Shown one piece after another: positions 1 through 5,082 of a stretch of DNA of 5,320 bases (its first letter is position 1; each line of letters starts with the position of its first letter). The DNA lies in NCBI GenBank assembly GCA_003552325.1, contig PUKM01000182.1, positions 1 to 5,320 of the forward strand. Direction: 5' to 3'. This stretch comes from Natrialbaceae archaeon (GTDB taxonomy: Archaea; Halobacteriota; Halobacteria; Halobacteriales; Natrialbaceae). A program made the translations under genes and the position numbers. The notes below the pieces were generated by a model. It did not search any database, was not told the origin of the DNA, and saw nothing but the letters and a program-made list of their open reading frames with translations.

Positions 1-197
1 CCGGCGACGTTGCCGAACACCTCCGTGAACAACACGAGGAAGATGAACGGCTGTGCGAGCGAGACGACGAGGACGAACGGGTTCCGGACGGCCTTGAGGT
101 TCCAGCGCTTGAAATTGACCCAGACGTCTCCGGTGAACGTGTTTGCGGATCTCGCCACCTCGCGGTCGGTGGTTCCCGACTTGGTTGGCGTGTTCAT
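1..197 (-). CDS. ABC-2 type exporter permease, N-terminal part (runs off the left edge)
   Basis: This is the 5' end of a membrane permease gene whose remainder lies outside the window. About 65 residues are visible. A hydrophilic N-terminus (MNTPTKSGTTDREVARSAN) is followed by an amphipathic stretch VNFKRWNLKAVRNP and then the first hydrophobic segment (FVLVSLAQPFIFLVLFTEVFG). The pattern of a basic RN-P patch followed by a helix containing QP is typical of DrrB-like ABC-2 permeases. The ATG at 197-195 overlaps the ATPase stop codon as ATGA, so the two genes are almost certainly translationally coupled. The product would form the membrane part of an efflux complex with the ATPase encoded upstream. 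The substrate is unknown; DrrB-like proteins export drugs, lipids or other hydrophobic compounds. Family assignment is fairly confident from sequence plus context. Confidence 0.85.
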   Translation of the reverse strand, partial: MNTPTKSGTTDREVARSANTFTGDVWVNFKRWNLKAVRNPFVLVVSLAQPFIFLVLFTEVFGNVA

Positions 198-1264
198 GTG
201 GATTCTTCCGTCGTGGCCGCACCACTGTCGGTGTCGACACGCTCGCCCGTAATTGCGAGAAAGACGTCGTCCAGCGTCGGCGCGCGAACGTTAAATCCGG
301 TGACGATCAGCCCCGCATCTCGCAGTGCGACGAGGAGATCCGTTCCCGACTGACGGGCCGCTTGCGCGGTGACGCTGATTCCCGTCTCGGTCTCCTCAAC
401 GGTCGCGGCATCGAAGTCGTCGAACTCGCGTGCGATTGTTGCAGCGCGCGCCCTGGCCTCGGGTCCATCGCCCAGTTCGATATCGAGGACATCGCCACCG
501 ACCTCCTGCTTGAGATCGGCGGGAGAGCCGTCGGCGACAATCCCGCCGTCGAGAATGACTGCCAGCCGCTCACAGAGCGTGTCGGCCTCCTCAAGGTACT
601 GCGTGGTGAGGAAGATCGTCGTCCCTTGCTCGTTGATCCGCTGGAAGTACTCCCAGAGCCGATTGCGTGCTGTTGGATCGAGACCAGTCGTCGGTTCGTC
701 CAGGAAGACCAGTGGCGGCTGGTGGACGAGCGCAGTGGCGGCGTCGAGTCGCTTTTTCATCCCACCGGAGAACTCCTCCGAGCGCTTGTCGGCGACCGCT
801 TCGAGGTCGACGAGGTCGAGCAGTTCGGCAGTCCGCTCATCGCGGTCGCCCCGTGGGACGCCGTAAGCTTCACACGCAAATCGGATATTCTCCTCGGCCG
901 TGAGCTCCGGATCGATGCTCGTCTCCTGGGCCATGTAGCCGATTGATTCCCGGATTTTCCGCGGCTCGGTTCGGACATCGAACCCGTTGACTCGGACCTC
1001 GCCGGCGGTCGGTGACAGCAGCGTCGCAAGCACTTTGATCACCGTCGTTTTGCCCGCGCCATTGGGGCCGAGAAAACCAAAGAATTCACCGTCACCAACC
1101 GTCAGATTGACACCTCTGACCGCTTCGGTTCCGTCACCGTACGTGAGTTCGAGACCGGAGATGGCGATCGAAGCGTGCTCGGTGGACCCGACTCGACTCG
1201 TACTCGAGTCCCGTGAGTGCTCACCGAGAGTTTCAGCTCCCGCTACTGATTGGTCGTTCGGCAT
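194..1264 (-). CDS. DrrA-type ABC transporter ATP-binding protein
   Basis: A 356-residue ATPase that would power the adjacent ABC-2 permease from the cytoplasmic face of the membrane. The hallmarks appear in order: Walker A GPNGAGKT (66-73), Q-loop Gln113 in YMAQET, signature FSGGMKKR (165-172), Walker B LVFLDE (185-190) with catalytic Glu190, D-loop GLD (194-196), and a switch position TTQYLEEAD in which the usual His is Gln222. That Gln is normal for DrrA-like proteins. The C-terminal motif RAPTLDDVFLAITG (327-340) is also characteristic of the daunorubicin-resistance subfamily. About 30 hydrophilic residues precede the ATPase domain. The ATG at 1264 is supported by a TATA-like box 25-30 nt upstream, which gives a leaderless transcript. 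Its promoter carries a half-copy of the operator in front of the divergent reductase operon, so shared control is likely. The transported substrate cannot be read from the sequence. Confidence 0.95.
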   Translation of the reverse strand: MPNDQSVAGAETLGEHSRDSSTSRVGSTEHASIAISGLELTYGDGTEAVRGVNLTVGDGEFFGFLGPNGAGKTTVIKVLATLLSPTAGEVRVNGFDVRTEPRKIRESIGYMAQETSIDPELTAEENIRFACEAYGVPRGDRDERTAELLDLVDLEAVADKRSEEFSGGMKKRLDAATALVHQPPLVFLDEPTTGLDPTARNRLWEYFQRINEQGTTIFLTTQYLEEADTLCERLAVILDGGIVADGSPADLKQEVGGDVLDIELGDGPEARARAATIAREFDDFDAATVEETETGISVTAQAARQSGTDLLVALRDAGLIVTGFNVRAPTLDDVFLAITGERVDTDSGAATTEEST

Positions 1265-1280
1265 ACAGTTGGTATGGACG

Positions 1281-1317
1281 CAAACGTGAAATACGTCCGA
1301 CTTCGAAGCTCGGTATT
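1281..1317 (-). promoter_or_regulatory. Promoter and operator half-site of the ABC exporter operon
   Basis: Read on the minus strand, AGCTTCGAAGT (1310-1300) is identical to the right-hand 11 nt of the 18-bp palindrome at 1912-1929. Over the full 18 positions (1317-1300) 14 match. It is followed by a TATA-like GTATTT (1294-1289), 25-30 nt before the ATPase ATG, as expected for a leaderless haloarchaeal transcript. From the half-site through the TATA box (1310-1281), 25 of 30 positions equal the SDR promoter. The site edge lies 35 nt from the ATG, against 36 nt in the SDR operon. A further partial match, TCGAAGT, lies at 1329-1335 on the plus strand. The site is seen directly; which protein binds it is inferred. 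Confidence 0.6.
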
Positions 1318-1441
1318 CGCTTCAATAATCGAAGTACTGCACAGAGCACCGGTTAAACTGTTCACATACCATTGTGGCGCTGCTCGCTCGATTTGGAAGA
1401 GACGGGCGGTCGGCGACTGTTCACGTACGGGCTGACCGTTC

Positions 1442-1837
1442 TCAGAGCTCGTAAGACATCGCCCACCTGTGGAGGTGGCCAAACACCGGGAAGATCGCTC
1501 GAGCTTTATCCGTCGGTTCGTACTCGACTCGCGGCGGAACCTCGTCGTAGGCCGTTCGGTCGAGAAGCCCGACCTCGGTCAGTTCCCGGAGTCGTGTCGA
1601 GAGCGTGTTCGCCGGTACCTCGAGTGCGGTCTCGAGGTCGGAGAACCGTAACGGCCCGCTCGCGAAGGCGAACTCGGAGAGCACCGCCATCGTGTGCGTC
1701 CGGCCGAGCAGATCGAGCAGGTCAGCGACCGTTTGTTCGACCCGATCCCGTTCACTCGGCTCCAGCGATTGTCTGAGTCTGCGGGCTTCCTCGGGAGACC
1801 GTCCAGCGTCCAACCGAGTTACACTATTGTCGTCCAT
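1442..1837 (-). CDS. HxlR-family winged-helix transcriptional regulator
   Basis: A 131-residue DNA-binding protein with the HxlR (DUF24) layout. An N-terminal helical region (about 30-58) leads into GPLRFSDLETAL (61-72). The recognition helix segment ANTLSTRLRELTEVGLL follows (76-92), then the wing RTAYDEVPPRVEYEPTDKARAI (94-115), whose EVPPRVEY is the family's most recognisable motif, and a C-terminal dimerisation helix ending HLHRWAMSYEL. There is no cysteine anywhere in the protein, so it cannot use the Cys-based redox sensing known for bacterial YodB/HypR/QorR-type relatives. The start is the ATG at 1837; a TTG at 1864 would add nine residues but lies too close to the only TATA-like box. 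The gene diverges from the SDR operon across a 128-bp region that contains a perfect palindrome, its likely binding site. It probably controls that operon, itself and the ABC exporter. The ligand is unknown. Confidence 0.9.
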   Translation of the reverse strand: MDDNSVTRLDAGRSPEEARRLRQSLEPSERDRVEQTVADLLDLLGRTHTMAVLSEFAFASGPLRFSDLETALEVPANTLSTRLRELTEVGLLDRTAYDEVPPRVEYEPTDKARAIFPVFGHLHRWAMSYEL

Positions 1838-1877
1838 ACCCAACTGGACGAGCTCGAAGGCCAAGATCGTTTCCCGA

Positions 1878-1883
1878 ATAAAA
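1878..1883 (-). promoter_or_regulatory. Probable TATA box of the HxlR regulator gene
   Basis: The minus strand reads TTTTAT here, the only A/T-rich hexamer well placed for this gene. Transcription would start about 25-27 nt downstream, near 1853, leaving a leader of roughly 15 nt before the ATG at 1837. The 18-bp palindrome lies about 28 bp upstream of this box, a different geometry from the two promoters where the site abuts the BRE, so autoregulation would work differently here. This assignment rests on position and composition alone. Confidence 0.4.
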
Positions 1884-1911
1884 TGGCGTTACAAGCTCTT
1901 TCCCACCCGCT

Positions 1912-1929
1912 ACTTCGAAGCTTCGAAGT
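1912..1929. promoter_or_regulatory. Perfect 18-bp palindromic operator, probable HxlR-regulator binding site
   Basis: ACTTCGAAGCTTCGAAGT is identical to its own reverse complement over all 18 positions; the flanking T/T pair breaks the symmetry. It contains two overlapping ACTTCGAAG(C)T units, each itself largely palindromic. It lies between the divergent regulator and reductase operon, directly upstream of the BRE/TATA of the latter. This is where a dimeric winged-helix protein would control access of TFB/TBP. A close partial copy occurs in front of the ABC ATPase. The symmetry is seen directly; binding by the adjacent HxlR protein is inference from position. Confidence 0.7.
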
Positions 1930-1948
1930 TGGAAGTATATCCCTTTTG
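1930..1948 (+). promoter_or_regulatory. BRE/TATA of the SDR-membrane protein-NmrA operon
   Basis: The TATA-like GTATAT (1935-1940) is preceded by a purine-rich GGAA that fits a BRE. It lies 26-31 nt before the ATG at 1966, which points to leaderless transcription starting at or next to the start codon; no Shine-Dalgarno sequence is present. The pattern GGA-GTAT-TC-C-TTTG is shared with the ABC ATPase promoter (14 of 19 positions over this stretch). Confidence 0.65.
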
Positions 1949-1965
1949 ACGCCGTACGTCCGGGT

Positions 1966-2595
1966 ATGAAAATCGCTGTTTTCGGTGCAACCGGCCGCAC
2001 TGGTCGCCCGTTTTGCGAACACGCGCTCGAGCGCGGTCACGAGATCGTCGTCCATGCTCGCTCACCGGATCGTGTTCCGTTCACTGACGATCGAGTAACT
2101 GTCGTAGAGGGAGATGCCTACACAGGTGACGGTGTTTCCGAAGCTGTCGAGGGCGTCGACGCCGTCGTCAGCGTCCTCGGTCAGGGTGACGGCTCTCCGG
2201 ACAATTTGTTGACCGTCGCCGGCGATTACATCACCGACGCCATGACGGAGGCGGGCGTCTCGCGATTCGTCACGCTCGTCGGTGCCGGCGTTCGCGAGGA
2301 CGGAGAGTCCGTTTCGCTCGGCGGGAAGATGATGGGTGTGCTCCTGAAACTGCTCGCCAGGGACGTTCTCGAGGACGCCGAATCCCACGTCGAGTCCATC
2401 CGCGGGACGAACCTCGAGTGGACGGTCGTTCGTGCGCCGCGGCTGAGCGAGGGCGACCCGATGGGAACGTACCGCGCCGGTGAGATCGATCTCGGATTCG
2501 ACGCGATCGATCGTGGCGACGTCGCCCGGTTCATTCTCGATTGTCTTGAGGATAACCGGTACGTTCGAGAGATGCCGAAGGTGGGGCCCGCATGA
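1966..2595 (+). CDS. NAD(P)-binding atypical SDR (NAD(P)H-binding, biliverdin-reductase-B-like fold)
   Basis: A 209-residue single-domain Rossmann protein of the NAD(P)H-binding/NmrA-like group of atypical short-chain dehydrogenases. Strand 1 and the dinucleotide loop MKIAVFGATGRTG (1-13) carry GxxGxxG. Arg32 in HARSPDR, after strand 2, suggests NADPH preference. VDAVVSVLGQGD (64-75), SRFVTLVGAG (99-108), LEWTVVRAPRL (150-160) and IDRGDVARFILDCL (181-194) are the usual later strands and helices. The classical SDR catalytic Tyr-xxx-Lys is absent, as in flavin/biliverdin reductase-like members. It is the first gene of the operon, leaderless, and its stop overlaps the next ATG (ATGA). A reductase acting on a quinone, flavin or similar compound is plausible; the substrate is unknown. 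Confidence 0.9.
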   Translation: MKIAVFGATGRTGRPFCEHALERGHEIVVHARSPDRVPFTDDRVTVVEGDAYTGDGVSEAVEGVDAVVSVLGQGDGSPDNLLTVAGDYITDAMTEAGVSRFVTLVGAGVREDGESVSLGGKMMGVLLKLLARDVLEDAESHVESIRGTNLEWTVVRAPRLSEGDPMGTYRAGEIDLGFDAIDRGDVARFILDCLEDNRYVREMPKVGPA

Positions 2596-2975
2596 CCGCT
2601 GTCAACCGATACCGAGTCGTCCTCGCCGTCGGCGGCGCAGTCGCTGCAAACCTCGTCGTTCTCGCACTCGCCCTCATGACTGTCGGTGCTGGCGGGTTCG
2701 ACCCGTTCGCTGTGCCACCGGTTGCGATTGCCAGCGCTGTCGGTGCCATCGGGGGTGTCGTCGTCTACGAAGGCTTCAAGCGTGCATTTGGAGATGCAGC
2801 CGACCGTCGGTTCGTTATCGTGGCCCTTCTCGTGACGGCACTCTCGTTTCTCACGCTCCAGCAGGCAGCCACGTTCGAAGGCGCAACCACGGGACGGCTC
2901 GCATTTCTCGGGGCGATGCACGTCGTCGCGGCAGCAGTCGTCGTCGCCGTCCTCGTCGACTGGGAGACGGTGTAA
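2592..2975 (+). CDS. Small four-helix membrane protein, DUF6069-like
   Basis: A 127-residue integral membrane protein with four predicted hydrophobic helices at about 9-32, 40-60, 74-93 and 102-122. A positive loop between helices 2 and 3 (EGFKRAFGDAADRR) suggests that this loop is cytoplasmic. An N-terminal NRYR precedes helix 1, and helix 4 ends VDWETV. Length and layout resemble DUF6069-type small membrane proteins found in haloarchaea and actinobacteria; this family call is from memory of the pattern and is tentative. The gene lies inside the operon, overlapping the preceding SDR by ATGA and the following NmrA-like gene by one base (TAATG). It could anchor the two soluble reductases or connect them to the membrane quinone pool. 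No function is known. Confidence 0.85.
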   Translation: MTAVNRYRVVLAVGGAVAANLVVLALALMTVGAGGFDPFAVPPVAIASAVGAIGGVVVYEGFKRAFGDAADRRFVIVALLVTALSFLTLQQAATFEGATTGRLAFLGAMHVVAAAVVVAVLVDWETV

Positions 2976-3805
2976 TGTTGCTCGTAACAGGCGCGACCGG
3001 GACGGTCGGAAGCACAGTCTGCGCGGCGCTCGCCGACGGCCCACTCGAGGTTCGTGCAGGGGTGCGATCCCCCGACCGCTTCGACGGACCCGCCGACGAG
3101 GTTGTCACGTTCGACTTTACCGACTCGTCGACCTATCGAGAGACCTTCGAAGGAGTCGATTCCATGTTTCTCGTTCGTCCGCCCGCCCTGTCTCGCGTTC
3201 GTCGCGACATCGCCCCGGCGCTGGCTGCCGCGGTTGGGGCCGGCGTCGATCACGTGGTCTTCCTTTCGGTCATCGGGGCAGACCGCAACCGTCTCGTCCC
3301 ACACGCACGGATCGAATCGTGGCTCGAGTCGGCACCCCTCTCGACGACGTTCCTCCGGGCGTCGTTTTTCATGCAGAACCTCTCGACAACCCACCGCGAA
3401 GAGATCCGATCCGGCAAGTTGATCGTCCCGGCCGGTACCGGTCGGACGAGTTTCATCGATGCACGCGACGTCGCGGCGGTGGCTGCAGAAACTCTCCTCA
3501 CACGAACGATTGGCGAGTACGATCTAACAGGACCGGAGGCGCTGGGGTATCAGGATGTCTGTCGACAGCTCTCGGCAACCCTTGAGCACGAGGTGACGTA
3601 CACGGCCCCGTCGCTCTGGCGATTTCTGCTTCATTCGCTCCGTACCGGTCGTGGACTCTCGAAGTCGCTCGTCATGGGTGGAATCTACACAACGGCTCGA
3701 CTCGGACTTGCCGATCGGGTGACTGATGATGTCTCTCGACTGCTGGGACGTGAACCGACCGCTCTAGAAACGTTCATGCAGGACTACCGCGGCGTCTGGG
3801 AGTGA
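2975..3805 (+). CDS. NmrA/QOR2-like NAD(P)-binding oxidoreductase (atypical SDR)
   Basis: A 276-residue protein of the NmrA/SDR_a5 group, which includes NADPH:quinone oxidoreductase 2 and NADP-sensing regulators. MLLVTGATGTVG (1-12) carries GxxGxxG. RSPDR (31-35) follows strand 2 and favours NADP(H). VDHVVFLSVIGADRN (91-105), the FLRASFFMQN motif (126-135), FIDARDVAAVAAETL (160-174) and YDLTGPEALGYQDVCRQLS (182-200) are family hallmarks. The C-terminal LGREPTALETFMQDY (257-271) is the usual end helix for substrate-side contacts. The ATG at 2975 is chosen because it overlaps the previous stop (TAATG) and starts exactly at strand 1; the open frame further upstream is shadow sequence of the two preceding genes. 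It is the last gene of the operon. Reduction of quinones or related electrophiles is likely by family; the substrate is unproven. Confidence 0.92.
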   Translation: MLLVTGATGTVGSTVCAALADGPLEVRAGVRSPDRFDGPADEVVTFDFTDSSTYRETFEGVDSMFLVRPPALSRVRRDIAPALAAAVGAGVDHVVFLSVIGADRNRLVPHARIESWLESAPLSTTFLRASFFMQNLSTTHREEIRSGKLIVPAGTGRTSFIDARDVAAVAAETLLTRTIGEYDLTGPEALGYQDVCRQLSATLEHEVTYTAPSLWRFLLHSLRTGRGLSKSLVMGGIYTTARLGLADRVTDDVSRLLGREPTALETFMQDYRGVWE

Positions 3806-3846
3806 GTACGTACACGTATTTACTGTGCTGACATGCACTATATTCA

Positions 3847-3878
3847 TCAGACTTCTTCTGACAGAATTTAAGTAGAAG
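3847..3878 (+). promoter_or_regulatory. Possible promoter with dyads upstream of the wHTH-receiver pair
   Basis: A TATA-like TTTAA (3867-3871) is the best A/T-rich candidate in the gap of about 150 bp before the wHTH gene. Transcription would begin near 3895, leaving a leader of about 60 nt to the ATG at 3958. Just upstream is a small hairpin, TCAGA-CTTCT-TCTGA (3847-3861). CTTCTTCT (3852-3859) and AGTAGAAG (3871-3878) form an imperfect inverted repeat (7 of 8 pairs) around the TATA-like box. All of this is weak on its own. Confidence 0.3.
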
Positions 3879-3957
3879 GTTCAGTCTCTGCTGCATACAG
3901 GGCGCGAATGTCGCACGAATCGGTGATGGTGACCAGAGACCGAAGACATTGTGTGCC

Positions 3958-4305
3958 ATGGAAAAGAGGGACACGTTCTCGCAACCTTTAGTGGGTATGA
4001 GTCACGAGGCGAAGTTCAATCAGGCGTTAGATGCACTGGGACATCAGTATCGGCGGCGCCTGGCGGTCCGGTTACTAGAACACAATCCACAGGATACGAA
4101 GACCGTATCGAAGGCCACGACAGATGCCGACATCGACGCGATTGAACGGGTACACGTCCACCTACCGAAGCTCGAAACGGCAGGGTACATCACGTGGGAC
4201 CGAGAGAGCGGGATCGTTGAAAAGGGGCCACGCTGGGAGGAGGTCGCCTCAGTAGTGAAAGTGCTACAGGCACACGAAGATGAACTCCCTGGCCATTTGA
4301 TCTAA
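3958..4305 (+). CDS. Haloarchaeal winged-helix protein, DUF7344-like
   Basis: A 115-residue protein with the haloarchaeal wHTH pattern. FNQALDALGHQYRRRLAVRLLEHNPQ (20-45) is the first helix pair, with the typical ALDAL-RRR-LL layout. It is followed by the diagnostic HVHLPKLETAGYITWDRESGIVEKG (66-90), where HVHLPKL is the recognition-helix end and the rest forms the wing. The C-terminal helix WEEVASVVKVLQAHEDEL completes a small cytoplasmic domain. There is no sensor or ligand domain, so it is probably a DNA-binding or protein-interaction partner. Start choice is uncertain: ATG 3958 gives 115 residues, while ATG 3997 (102 residues, MSHEAKF) fits the domain edge better and is equally possible. 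It lies 6 nt before the receiver gene, so the two are probably cotranscribed. Several codons rare in haloarchaea (TTA, CTA, GTA) suggest less codon optimisation than in the left-hand genes. Confidence 0.85.
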   Translation: MEKRDTFSQPLVGMSHEAKFNQALDALGHQYRRRLAVRLLEHNPQDTKTVSKATTDADIDAIERVHVHLPKLETAGYITWDRESGIVEKGPRWEEVASVVKVLQAHEDELPGHLI

Positions 4306-4311
4306 CCACCC

Positions 4312-4773
4312 ATGTCCCATTCGTATCGCCGTACTTCCGACGAGCCGATCGATTTGTTCCTCGTTGAGGACAATCCTGGTGACGTTCGTCTCACACGAGA
4401 GGCCTTCAAAGCTGCAGACAGCGAAACGAGACTTCGTTCGGTCACTAATGGAGATGATGCCGTGGATCTCCTGACACGGGAAGCCACCGGCGAGTCGCTC
4501 ACACCAACCGATTTCGTCTTCCTCGATCTGAATCTACCGGGGATGGACGGGTGTGAGGTGCTCGAAACGATCAGAGCCGATCCGCAACTGAACCATCTTC
4601 CGGTGATCATGCTCACGAGTTCTGAGGCGGACGAAGATATCAAACGGTGCTACGCCGCCAATGCCAACGCCTACCTGACGAAGCCGGATACACCCGACGA
4701 GTTCAGGTCACTTGTAGAGACGGTCGAACAGTTCTGGTTCGAGCACGTGAAACTCCCACCCGTCTCTCGGTAA
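4312..4773 (+). CDS. Stand-alone response regulator receiver (CheY/Rcp1-like)
   Basis: A 153-residue single-domain receiver. IDLFLVEDNPGD (13-24) supplies the acidic pair Glu19/Asp20. The phospho-acceptor is Asp72 in VFLDLNLPGMDG (69-80). LTSS (101-104) gives the switch Thr102. AYLTKP (120-125) gives the conserved Lys124, preceded by Tyr121 as switch aromatic. The EDNPGDVRLTREAF start, the roughly 10-residue insertion TREATGESLTPTDF before strand 3 and the C-terminal EQFWFEHVKLP are typical of the Rcp1-like receivers abundant in haloarchaea. There is no output domain, so it must act by protein interaction or as a phosphate sink. The likely local partner is the wHTH protein encoded 6 nt upstream; a cognate histidine kinase is not in the window. 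It accepts phosphate from a kinase in the cytoplasm. Confidence 0.95.
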   Translation: MSHSYRRTSDEPIDLFLVEDNPGDVRLTREAFKAADSETRLRSVTNGDDAVDLLTREATGESLTPTDFVFLDLNLPGMDGCEVLETIRADPQLNHLPVIMLTSSEADEDIKRCYAANANAYLTKPDTPDEFRSLVETVEQFWFEHVKLPPVSR

Positions 4774-5082
4774 CCCTTCCTCCACCATTACGGCTATAAT
4801 GTTGCGTGAGTACGTTTTCCAGCCATTTTCCAGCCAGTTAGTTCACGCCGTTTCCCAAGGAATTATTGGTGGCCGGTGCTGCATTCACGCGCTGAGTCGG
4901 TCACGCCACTCCTGACAGAAGCCGGGCAGTTCGAACAATCAATGCTGAGCTCACAGCGCGTATCTCGTGGAAGAGTGCTCCAAGAGGTGGCTCTTGAAAA
5001 CGTTCGCTACCACCAGACCCGCGGATGATATTGTCAATTCATCACACGGAGCCTTGATGACCCCTCAGTACCGATGTGAGGT
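4774..5082. other. About 310-bp gap without a convincing gene
   Basis: This region separates the receiver gene from the HalOD1 gene. It is interrupted by stops in all frames and shows no RNA gene I can recognise. It holds a tandem 11-mer at 4815-4836, the octamer palindromes GTTCGAAC (4929-4936) and TGAGCTCA (4946-4953), and a stem-loop CAAGAG-GTGG-CTCTTG (4981-4996). On the minus strand a short stop-bounded stretch reads LFELPGFCQEWRDRLSA (4938-4888), which could be the eroded end of a former gene, but no larger coding frame surrounds it. No clear TATA box for the HalOD1 gene is seen at the leaderless distance. Confidence 0.4.
4815..4836. repeat. Perfect tandem repeat of an 11-mer (2 x TTTTCCAGCCA)
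   Basis: The 11-base unit TTTTCCAGCCA occurs twice, head to tail, without mismatch, about 40 nt after the stop codon of the receiver gene. Archaeal transcription termination relies on short T-runs in the non-template strand, so the two TTTT tracts may serve as a terminator for the wHTH-receiver unit. It may also be a simple slippage duplication. Confidence 0.6.

Noticed and set aside
143..946. A 267-codon open frame on the plus strand opposite the ABC ATPase
   Set aside because: It is antisense shadow of a gene with every ABC ATPase motif. The peptide is Arg-rich and shows no family pattern.
955..973. Gln in place of the switch His in the ABC ATPase (residue 222; codon near 601-599) considered as a damaged active site, together with the Q-loop region shown here
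   Set aside because: TTQYLEEAD is the normal form in DrrA-like ATPases and all other catalytic motifs are intact, so the protein is judged functional.
1243..1482. A 79-codon minus-strand open frame between the ATPase and HxlR genes
   Set aside because: It overlaps the ends of both genes and the ATPase promoter, has no recognisable motif, and no promoter of its own is seen.
1838..1864. A TTG start for the HxlR regulator, adding nine residues
   Set aside because: It is a non-ATG start and lies only about 14-19 nt from the TATA-like box, too near for transcription to begin upstream of it.
2480..2974. An upstream in-frame extension of the NmrA-like gene (165 more codons)
   Set aside because: The extension is Arg/Cys-rich low-quality peptide overlapping two real genes. 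The Rossmann strand begins exactly at the ATG at 2975, which also overlaps the previous stop.
2226..3044. A 272-codon open frame on the minus strand across the SDR and membrane protein genes
   Set aside because: It is rich in Cys, Arg and Ser with no recognisable domain. It lies opposite three well-supported genes and reflects the G+C bias of haloarchaeal coding DNA.
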